A stretch of 6,914 nt of DNA. Origin: Verrucomicrobia bacterium UBA3750 (lineage in GTDB: Bacteria > Verrucomicrobiota > Kiritimatiellia > RFP12 > UBA1067). Position numbers and translations under genes: made by a program. Shown here piece by piece: positions 1 to 6,615 of this stretch. A model generated the notes under the pieces. The model had not been told where the DNA came from, searched no databases, and was given only the letters and a program-made list of their open reading frames with translations. Position 1 is the stretch's first letter, and each line of letters begins with the position of its first letter. Location: positions 1,449 through 8,362 of the forward strand of contig DFGM01000062.1 in NCBI GenBank assembly GCA_002371755.1, given 5' to 3'.

Positions 1-1
1 A

Positions 2-25
2 CGCAGAGCCGCAGAGTCGCAGAGT
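2..25. repeat. 8-bp tandem repeat, three units
   Basis: Three consecutive units read cgcagagc, cgcagagt and cgcagagt, differing only at the last base. The array starts one base from the window edge, so more units may lie outside. Similar cgcagag-type arrays are, from memory, frequent between genes in Verrucomicrobiota and Planctomycetota. No function is visible. Confidence 0.7.
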
Positions 26-72
26 GACGGTTTTCGCGGCGAGAAGGTTATGCTGGATGCCGGCGAGACGAA

Positions 73-111
73 GGTTTTGCGGTCGAAACTTTCGACCATA
101 GACGGTTTTGC
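73..111. promoter_or_regulatory. 17-bp palindrome flanked by direct repeats, possible operator
   Basis: Bases 81-97 (ggtcgaaactttcgacc) form a perfect inverted repeat: two 8-bp arms around one central base. Identical 8-mers ggttttgc sit on both sides, at 73-80 and 104-111, and a related ggttttcgc lies at 29-37. The symmetry and the location about 150 bases upstream of the start codon suit a site for a dimeric regulator. This is inference. As RNA it could fold only into a 7-bp stem with a 3-base loop, with no T-run after it, so a terminator is unlikely. Confidence 0.35.
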
Positions 112-230
112 AATCACAGGGTGTGACCGCAAGATAAGCGCCAAGTCCCGATACAACCCCAAGGCCTTCATCGAAAAAGGTCTTTGCCGGATGACGACTG
201 GCAGCCAACCCATTTCACAACAAGAGAGAG

Positions 231-235
231 AGGAG
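231..235 (+). promoter_or_regulatory. Ribosome binding site of the giant gene
   Basis: AGGAG lies 8 bases before the ATG at 244, an ideal Shine-Dalgarno spacing. It sits at the end of an AG dinucleotide run (223-232). It decides the start: neither the upstream in-frame TTG at 184 nor the internal ATG at 307 has comparable support. Confidence 0.85.
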
Positions 236-243
236 AAAAGACA

Positions 244-3200
244 ATGAAACACAAACTGATTGAGAAAATAACGCGATTCCTCGCGCCCCCGGCGCGTATA
301 GTCGCCATGCGCCTCGCCATCGCAGCGCTCGCCGCCCTCGCGGCAGGCGGAGCAGGAGCGGCGACAGATAAAACCAACCCTGTCACTGATGATAATCAGT
401 CGTACACTTACAATTACACCGGTAGCGGTGCATGGACTGCAAGTGATTGGGATCCTGCGCCTTCCGCCGTGCCTCAGGCTTCCGGTTCTGGTGTGTGGGA
501 TTCGCTTTTGATTGACGGCAACGTGGCCGTGACCGCCCCCGCACATGTCGAGGGTTGGTCTTTTCGCATAGGTCTTTTCGGTGGTGCGACGCTGACTGTT
601 CCGTATATCCGCTACTGGAACGGAACTGCATACGCCGTTGTCGATACCGGCTCGAAACTCACGATACAATCCATCAATACTTCGGACAATTGGAATGCAA
701 CGGTCAACTATTATGTCGCTGCGGCGGGCGGTATCACATATACGTGCGCATTCAATCCCACGGTTACGGCAAACGCGATATACAACTACAACCTCAAGGG
801 TGCTGGTAGCGTAGTGTACGAGCTGGCCGTAAGCAGAGGATCGCACGTCATCAAGCAGGCGGATGTCACGCTCTCAGGAAATGCAACGCCTTCAGTTGAA
901 TCCAAGATGCTTGTTTCGTTCGGCAGCGGCACCACCGCAACCTTCACCGCCGACGCCGCTATCAAGGTCTATGACACCGACGGCACCACGCTTGTCGAGA
1001 CCGTCAACCTCGCTGAGGTGAAAACCGCTCCCACCCTCACCGCGGACGATCCGGTCGGCTCTTGCGAACTCGTCAAGACCTCCACGGGCATCGTCCTTAA
1101 ATATGTCGATGGCGACCCCTCTGCCGTCGTCGCAAAGACATACAAGCCCTCCATCAACATCAACTTCTGCTTTGGCAACGCGCCTTTGACCACAGCGGCG
1201 GATGTGGGGTACAGCGACTATGCTGTCCCCGGCACCTCTTGGAACAACATGACTTCTACAAGCCCTTCAAGCGGCAACGGCACGTTCACGACCCCGCTTT
1301 CAGATGTTTACGCAGTCAAAACCGACGGAACGAAGTCTCTCGTCTCCGGCGCGTCCGTCGCGCTTTCCGGAACGCTCGGGTCCTACAGGTGCAACTCTCT
1401 TGCCGCCGCAACCGACCTCCGCCACGGCTATATCGACGAAAACGCCAACAATACCGCCCCTACCGTCACCGTTTCCGGCATCCCGTACGACAAGTACAAG
1501 GTTGTCGTTTATACGGCGACCGATTCGGCCAACAGCGCATTCGGCTATGTTTCGGTCAACGGCACCGATTATACATATGCCAACGGTGCTGTCGCTGAGG
1601 GCACAGCGGCGTGGGGCGCGTCCGGCGCGCAGGATACGGCCAATGCGCTCGCCGAAGGCGTCAACGTGCTAGTTTCGCCTGTCGTCTCCGGCGCGACGGC
1701 TACAATCGTTGGCCACAAGTCGAACGGGCGCGGCTGCATCGCCGCCGTGCAGATCGTCAAGGTCGCGCAGACTGTCGGCGAAAACGACCTCCTCATCGAA
1801 CTCGACGGCGACAGAACTTATACATTCGACGAAGCCAAGGCCTACAGCGGCACCGTTTACGTCCTCGGCGAAGGCACGGTGACGTTTGCCGGCGCCGCCT
1901 CCACCGCCGCGACGCTCCATATCGGGCCCGCCGCCGCCGTCAACATGGTCGGCTCCGCCCTTACCCCCACTGCCGTCACCGGCAACGGCACGGCGGTGTA
2001 TGATGGTGCCAAGCCGACAACCGGCCTTGGTTGGACCGACAGCGCAAATTGGCAGGGAACGCTTTGGGTGATAAATTGTTCGTCTTTCACTCAAGTTCTT
2101 CCCAATACTGTGGTAAACGCGAATTCAATCCTTCGCTTGACGGACTGCTCTGGGTATTTCAACAATAGCGACAACGCGCAATCTTGCGACGGCACACTCG
2201 AACTTGTCGATGGAAATTCTGCGGCATTTACCGTAAGCGACGGCTATTCGTCCTATGGTATGACAACATTTGCAAAGCTTATCGGTGACGGAACACTGAC
2301 CCACTCAAAAGGCGCGGTTCATCAACGATATGTATTTACCGACCCCTCGGAATTTAATGGGACGATTAACATTCCTGCCGGAACCGAAACTTACGGCACG
2401 GGCAATAACAGACCGCTCCGCGTTATTCTTGGCAATTATAGCCAATTAGCCAGCGCACCGTCGCAAGGCTCTATTACAATTGCTCCCGGAGCGACTGCAA
2501 CGGTGGCTAGCGGCAAGACATGGACGGCAGCCGGTGGAGGAATTGCAGTATATGGCACTTTGAATGTCAACGGCACCCTTGCCGTGTCATCGTCCGCGAC
2601 AGCCGCCGTCTCCGGCTCTGGCACGGTGGTGTTCACCGGCCGCGCTCCGACGCCTGTTGATGGCGAGAACGAGACGAAGTGGTGGAAGAACGCCAACTGG
2701 ACGGGCACGGTGCAGATTGCCAGCGTGAACAATATGACGGGCAACGACACAGGAACGAAGATCGCGTTCAACGATTACGGCAATGCTAATTCAATTGTTG
2801 AACTCAACAATGTTACAGGCTGGCTCCCGAACAACTATACTTGCACGCCCAAACTCAAGATAACCGGCACACTCTCGCTGAACAATGGTTCGTCTGGCAA
2901 GGATAACGCTTTCAAGGTCGGGACGCTTCTCGGCAGCGGGACGATCAGCGGTTCGAGTTCCGCGCCTACTGCGGTGCTCAATGTAACAGGCGATTCGTCT
3001 GGCTTCACAGGGACCATCGGGTTGAACGACTCAAAGTGCATTGTCTTCGGTTCGACGATTCCCGACACTCTCGCCAAAGGCACAATCTACATATCCGAAG
3101 GCGCTGTAGCGGAGATTAAGACGACAACCGGTAGCTGGTGGGCTACAGGCGGAATCGTCGTGAACGGCACATTGAAGGTTACCGATCGCGATAGGTGGGG

Positions 3201-6200
3201 CGGCGGCACGGCCATGACCCTCGGCGATAACGGCATCCTCGAATTGACGAGCACCGCCAACAAAGAAGAATACAAGGACTACTCCGGCGTCACCGGCACC
3301 GGCACCATCAAGTATTCTTCGACGGCGGGATGGCGTCTCTTCCCGAATACCAGCGAAAAGATGCCCGCGACGACGCTCACCATCCAGACGGAACTTGTTG
3401 ATTCGCTTATCATCGCTTGCACGAGCGATACGGTCATCGGCAATCTCGCAGGCTCAAAGAACATCCGTTCCGACTGGGGCGACAACAGCGCAAACGGCAG
3501 AACGCTCACCGTCACCCAGTCGAAGGACACCGAATGGAGCGGCAGGTTCGTCTCAAACCGCATAACGCAGTTCAACGTCAACCCGGGTGCGTCCACGACG
3601 GGAACGCTGACGCTTTCCGGGACGCAGACGATTTCGATGCCAGCGACGATCAGTGGCTCTGTCAATCTCACCGGCACGTGGGTAGGCGCGACGACGGTTT
3701 CTGGCACGTTCGGCGGCACGGGAACGCTGACGGGCAATCTCACGTTCAGCGACGGCTCGACATTCAAGGCGTTTGCGAGCGATACGGATGGGTTGTCTGT
3801 CTCCGGTACGGTTACGACTCCTGGCAGTGGTACTGTTACGGTTGATGTCAGCGCAATTTCAGAGAGCATTACCGCTAGCGGCGTTACGCTGATTTCTGGT
3901 GGCGTTTCTGAAGTCGGCACGTTTGCAGTTGATAGCGCCTATCGTCTTGCTGTTGATGGTAGCGCTAGCGCGCTCAAGGTCTATCCTGCGGTCACGTATG
4001 TGGCAGAATACGGCGGCATTCAGTACGAGACCGTCAAGAAGGCAATCGATGCGGCGGAACAGGCGGGCCAGACTTACGCCGCCGTCACCATTCTCGACCA
4101 GAACGCGACCTGCCCCGACGGGTATTATGTCGATAAGGAAAACTCCAACGCCCTTACCAAGTACCAGGCGGCGTATGTTTTGACCGATTCTACTGTCGCG
4201 TATTACAAGACTGCGCAACTGGCGGTTGAAGGACTGGAAGCGCTAGTGCCAGGGACAAGCATAAACTTCGATCATTTCGAGGTCTACGACGGAAGCAATG
4301 TCGCCATGAGCATGAATCCGGCGAAAACTGTTTGGGCAACGCTGCAAAGGCCATTCAAGGTCAAGTGCCTTAATGGCGCAACAGTTGCGGTGACCATCAA
4401 TTCCGTAGAGTTCGACCTTTCCGTCGGTGATCCAGATGAGAATGGCATTGTCACCTACACGAAGACGAACAAGGCCACAACTTACGTGTGGGTTGCTACG
4501 TCGGCCCAAGCATATGCTCGCCCGAGTTATTGGAAAGTCGGCTCTGCGGAAGGTGCAACGGCTACACGCACTCCTGATGCTACTGACACGGTTGTCATTG
4601 GAGACGGTGCATCTCTGAGCGGTTTGTCTTCGTCATGGAGCGTTGCGGCGTTGCAGGTGTCCGGGACGGTGACGTTCATCGGCGGCGGGACGCTTACTTC
4701 GGCTAGCGCGATTACGCTCGGCGCGAACGACTCCATCGTGATTACCGGCACGCTGAGTCCCGTGCCGACGACATCTGTCGCCGACTCGTACGTAAAGGAA
4801 ACCGGCGACACGACGAAGACGTACGCGGTCGATGCGTACAACACGGTGACGTTCACCGGGGCGACGGCGACGCGCACGGACAATCTCGGCGACGCGATCA
4901 AGGATGGCGACACGATTACGTTCACGCTCGATGCCGGCGAAGGATACGCGGTCGATACTGTGACGGCGTCGAGCGGCGAAGTGACGGAATCGAACGGCGT
5001 GTATTCCTACACGGTGACGGAGAACGCGACAATCACGGTGACGACGGTATCTACGGCCGTGACGTTCAGCGACGTCGAGTTCGACTACTACGTCGGTTAT
5101 GGTTCGGCGAAGTCCGTGACTGCGACGGTGACCGGCGAAGTCGCGGAAGGCACGGCGTGGACGCTGACCGTAGGCGGGACGGAGTATGCCGGCGGAGTTT
5201 ACGACAGCGCGACCGGCAAGGTGACGTGGACGCCGGCGAACGGCATTCAGAATCTCGCGGCCGGCCAGGCGCTGAGCTACTCGATCGCGGCAACCGGCGG
5301 CAGCACGGGAACGCTGGCGAATCAGCAGACGACGGTAGGCAACGTGGTCGATGGGTGGATCGCGGAAGACGCGACGCACAACGGCACGGGCACGTGGTCG
5401 CCCGCGATCTCCTACACCGAAAGCGTGGCGTCGGTTTCCGACGCGACATTCACGGCGGCGAGCGCGTCGGCCGGCAATGTCGTGACGATCGCGACGACGC
5501 TGAAGTTCGGCGATTGCGGCGACAGCGAAGTCAATGTCGGCCCTGCGCAGGCGGCGATAAAGATCGACAGCGAAAACGATGCGTACGTCTTCAAGGTCTG
5601 GACGCGCGCGGACGCTTCGTCTCAGCCCGCATGGGCGACGATCACGAACTTCACGCCCGATCCGGCGGAGCAGTACGCCGTGACGGTGGTGTTCGACTAC
5701 ACCGCCGGGACCTACACGGTGAACGTCGGCAGCACGCAGCTCGCGGCGGGCGCGACGACGGCGTTCCTCAACGCGCTGGCGGGCGCTTCCAACGTGAGCG
5801 CAATCGAGTTCAACGGCACCGGCGAATTCGCGTCGCTCGCCGGCTCGTACGTGAGCGCGGGCGGCATCACGGAAACGGTCGGCACTGCCACCGTCCCCGT
5901 AGCCGATACATGGGTGGCGGCGAAAATGGCCGGCAAGACCGTCGCCGAGGCGCGCGCGCTGCTCGCCCCCGCGAGTACGGTCGCCGCGAAGACGACATCG
6001 TCCGGCGCGACATACAACTACTTCGCGTGCTACGCGCTCGGCCTCGATCCCGAAGACGACACTTCCGCGCCGCTCATCTCCGCGGCGTCCGGAGACGCCG
6101 GGAAGCTGACGTTCTCGCTTGCGAACATCACCGTTCCCGACGGCATCACGGTCACGGCGACGCTGAAGAGCAGCGCCACGCCCGACGGCGAATACGCCGG

Positions 6201-6339
6201 CGCGCAGACGGCGCAGGCGATAGGCACGCCTGAAGGCACGCAGCTCACCGGCGGCATCGTGTTCGATCCCGCGGCGATGGAAGGCGCGATCGAGTTCTTG
6301 AAGTTCGATCTCGACATCGGCGCGACGGTCCAGCCGTAG
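244..6339 (+). CDS. Giant secreted beta-repeat protein with PATR-like motifs (2031 aa)
   Basis: This is probably a cell-surface or secreted protein, and its exact function is unknown. Residues 1-39 are a signal peptide with a long basic start, a hydrophobic core (L24-A34) and an AGA/A cleavage site. Residues 303-508 look like a beta-sandwich: SININF at 303, SWNNM at 332, VSGIPYDKYKVVVY near 410. Residues 576-786 and 787-1015 are two copies of one repeat, with a decayed third from 1016; each carries a strand motif like the autotransporter passenger-associated repeat (near 679, 895 and 1064). Residues 1250-1296 have the GGIQYETVKKAIDAA module seen in many gut-bacterial surface proteins. Residues 1534-1602 resemble the InlB/Flg_new-type repeat (GYAVDTVTASSG, YSYTVTENATITV). 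Residues 1702-1876 may be a lectin-like jelly roll. The C-terminal 150 residues contain YALGLDP at 1930. No translocating barrel, LPXTG, PEP-CTERM or enzyme motif is seen. A terminator follows, so the gene is probably transcribed alone. Domain names are from memory of family patterns and are tentative. Confidence 0.9.
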   Translation: MKHKLIEKITRFLAPPARIVAMRLAIAALAALAAGGAGAATDKTNPVTDDNQSYTYNYTGSGAWTASDWDPAPSAVPQASGSGVWDSLLIDGNVAVTAPAHVEGWSFRIGLFGGATLTVPYIRYWNGTAYAVVDTGSKLTIQSINTSDNWNATVNYYVAAAGGITYTCAFNPTVTANAIYNYNLKGAGSVVYELAVSRGSHVIKQADVTLSGNATPSVESKMLVSFGSGTTATFTADAAIKVYDTDGTTLVETVNLAEVKTAPTLTADDPVGSCELVKTSTGIVLKYVDGDPSAVVAKTYKPSININFCFGNAPLTTAADVGYSDYAVPGTSWNNMTSTSPSSGNGTFTTPLSDVYAVKTDGTKSLVSGASVALSGTLGSYRCNSLAAATDLRHGYIDENANNTAPTVTVSGIPYDKYKVVVYTATDSANSAFGYVSVNGTDYTYANGAVAEGTAAWGASGAQDTANALAEGVNVLVSPVVSGATATIVGHKSNGRGCIAAVQIVKVAQTVGENDLLIELDGDRTYTFDEAKAYSGTVYVLGEGTVTFAGAASTAATLHIGPAAAVNMVGSALTPTAVTGNGTAVYDGAKPTTGLGWTDSANWQGTLWVINCSSFTQVLPNTVVNANSILRLTDCSGYFNNSDNAQSCDGTLELVDGNSAAFTVSDGYSSYGMTTFAKLIGDGTLTHSKGAVHQRYVFTDPSEFNGTINIPAGTETYGTGNNRPLRVILGNYSQLASAPSQGSITIAPGATATVASGKTWTAAGGGIAVYGTLNVNGTLAVSSSATAAVSGSGTVVFTGRAPTPVDGENETKWWKNANWTGTVQIASVNNMTGNDTGTKIAFNDYGNANSIVELNNVTGWLPNNYTCTPKLKITGTLSLNNGSSGKDNAFKVGTLLGSGTISGSSSAPTAVLNVTGDSSGFTGTIGLNDSKCIVFGSTIPDTLAKGTIYISEGAVAEIKTTTGSWWATGGIVVNGTLKVTDRDRWGGGTAMTLGDNGILELTSTANKEEYKDYSGVTGTGTIKYSSTAGWRLFPNTSEKMPATTLTIQTELVDSLIIACTSDTVIGNLAGSKNIRSDWGDNSANGRTLTVTQSKDTEWSGRFVSNRITQFNVNPGASTTGTLTLSGTQTISMPATISGSVNLTGTWVGATTVSGTFGGTGTLTGNLTFSDGSTFKAFASDTDGLSVSGTVTTPGSGTVTVDVSAISESITASGVTLISGGVSEVGTFAVDSAYRLAVDGSASALKVYPAVTYVAEYGGIQYETVKKAIDAAEQAGQTYAAVTILDQNATCPDGYYVDKENSNALTKYQAAYVLTDSTVAYYKTAQLAVEGLEALVPGTSINFDHFEVYDGSNVAMSMNPAKTVWATLQRPFKVKCLNGATVAVTINSVEFDLSVGDPDENGIVTYTKTNKATTYVWVATSAQAYARPSYWKVGSAEGATATRTPDATDTVVIGDGASLSGLSSSWSVAALQVSGTVTFIGGGTLTSASAITLGANDSIVITGTLSPVPTTSVADSYVKETGDTTKTYAVDAYNTVTFTGATATRTDNLGDAIKDGDTITFTLDAGEGYAVDTVTASSGEVTESNGVYSYTVTENATITVTTVSTAVTFSDVEFDYYVGYGSAKSVTATVTGEVAEGTAWTLTVGGTEYAGGVYDSATGKVTWTPANGIQNLAAGQALSYSIAATGGSTGTLANQQTTVGNVVDGWIAEDATHNGTGTWSPAISYTESVASVSDATFTAASASAGNVVTIATTLKFGDCGDSEVNVGPAQAAIKIDSENDAYVFKVWTRADASSQPAWATITNFTPDPAEQYAVTVVFDYTAGTYTVNVGSTQLAAGATTAFLNALAGASNVSAIEFNGTGEFASLAGSYVSAGGITETVGTATVPVADTWVAAKMAGKTVAEARALLAPASTVAAKTTSSGATYNYFACYALGLDPEDDTSAPLISAASGDAGKLTFSLANITVPDGITVTATLKSSATPDGEYAGAQTAQAIGTPEGTQLTGGIVFDPAAMEGAIEFLKFDLDIGATVQP
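1969..3288 (+). repeat. In-gene duplication of a ~210-230-residue beta module
   Basis: Residues 576-786 and 787-1015 of the giant protein align along most of their length. Shared landmarks in order are a G-x-GT-x-V opening, then NW-x-GT (W603 and W819), then NANSI (625-629 and 847-851), then a L-x-G-x-GT strand (679 and 895), then F-x-GTI, then an x-G-x-I-x-I-x-x-GA strand (742 and 946), then GGI-x-V-x-GTL. Two landmarks keep exactly the same 216-residue offset. At DNA level identity is mostly lost, although the NANSI codons keep aattcaat in both copies, so the duplication is old or under divergent selection. Confidence 0.7.
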
Positions 6340-6354
6340 CAGGCGCAAAATTTC

Positions 6355-6438
6355 GGGCGGCTGGTTACCGCCAAGTGGCCGCCGGGGATTTCTCTCTCTC
6401 CACGGTCGCGCCAAATGGGCGGTTGGTTGCCGCCAAGT
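6355..6438. repeat. Pair of 22-bp imperfect direct repeats after the giant gene
   Basis: Bases 6355-6376 and 6417-6438 match at 20 of 22 positions, 62 bases apart. Each copy contains an inverted repeat, ggcgg then seven bases then ccgcc, and ends in ccgccaagt. Similarity continues weakly to the left (gcgc-aaat before gggcgg in both). The second copy abuts the terminator. They could be a small dispersed intergenic repeat or paired RNA hairpins protecting the 3' end of the message; the sequence does not decide. Confidence 0.65.
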
Positions 6439-6439
6439 C

Positions 6440-6484
6440 CCTCGCGGACGGGTTTAGCTAACCCTCCGCGAGGTGCGTTTTTTT
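6440..6484 (+). terminator. Rho-independent terminator of the giant gene
   Basis: The arms cctcgcgga (6440-6448) and tccgcgagg (6465-6473) are perfect complements. Inside them gggtt (6450-6454) pairs with aaccc (6460-6464), with a single bulged C at 6449 and a five-base loop tagct. After four bases comes a run of seven T (6478-6484). The stem of 14 pairs and the T-run make a strong intrinsic terminator about 100 bases after the stop codon. It insulates glyS from read-through. Confidence 0.9.
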
Positions 6485-6595
6485 CTCCAGCGACAGGAAG
6501 CGCTCCGGGGCCTGGACGCCGCTCCGGCTCTCCAAGGCGCGCGCGCCGTCAATGCAAATTCCCGCGCGGAACCCCCGGCCAGCCGCCGTAAAATA

Positions 6596-6604
6596 TGCTA
6601 TAAT
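6596..6604 (+). promoter_or_regulatory. glyS: Extended -10 promoter of glyS
   Basis: TGCTATAAT combines the TG of an extended -10 element with a consensus TATAAT hexamer at 6599-6604. There is no recognisable -35 at the usual distance (the hexamer at 6576-6581 is cggcca), which fits an extended -10 type. Transcription would be expected to begin near 6611, only about five bases before the ATG at 6616. Confidence 0.7.
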
Positions 6605-6615
6605 ATGCGATTGTC

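Larger units (their letters stand above)
1..243. other. Upstream intergenic region, no convincing gene
   Basis: I see no recognisable protein or RNA gene here. The stretch holds a three-unit tandem repeat at 2-25, a 17-bp palindrome at 81-97 between two copies of ggttttgc, and the Shine-Dalgarno of the large gene at 231-235. One short open frame, 50-247, ends in an ATGA overlap with the start of the large gene. It has no well-spaced ribosome binding site and no recognisable product, so it is not called as a gene. No good sigma-70 promoter stands out. The closest pair is TTGCAA (108-113) with GATAAG (133-138), but the 19-base spacing makes it weak. Confidence 0.6.

Noticed and set aside
2..25. 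Possible CRISPR array at the window edge
   Set aside because: Units are only 8 bp and directly adjacent, with no spacers and no cas genes.
184..243. TTG start 20 codons upstream for the giant gene
   Set aside because: The AGGAG at 231-235 is correctly spaced for the ATG at 244, and the extra 20 residues would put an acidic, hydrophilic stretch before the signal peptide.
3279..3920. 213-codon minus-strand frame
   Set aside because: It is antisense to the Thr/Val-rich repeat region; its Pro/Val-rich translation mirrors the sense codons and has no start signals of its own.
5157..6233. 358-codon open frame on the plus strand in another frame
   Set aside because: It overlaps the giant gene completely and translates to an Arg/Gly-rich low-complexity product, the usual frame-shifted shadow.
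244..6339. Classical autotransporter (type V secretion)
   Set aside because: The strand motifs are similar, but there is no C-terminal barrel of about 280 residues with alternating hydrophobic strands or a terminal aromatic residue; the protein ends in ATVQP.
4633..6414. 593-codon open frame on the minus strand
   Set aside because: It lies wholly opposite the strongly codon-biased 3' part of the giant gene, has an arginine-rich composition with no recognisable domain, and runs past the stop of the sense gene. It is a shadow of GC-rich third positions.
6536..6547. 12-bp palindrome ggcgcgcgcgcc
   Set aside because: A simple alternating GC run in a GC-rich spacer; symmetry of this kind is expected and there is no supporting context.
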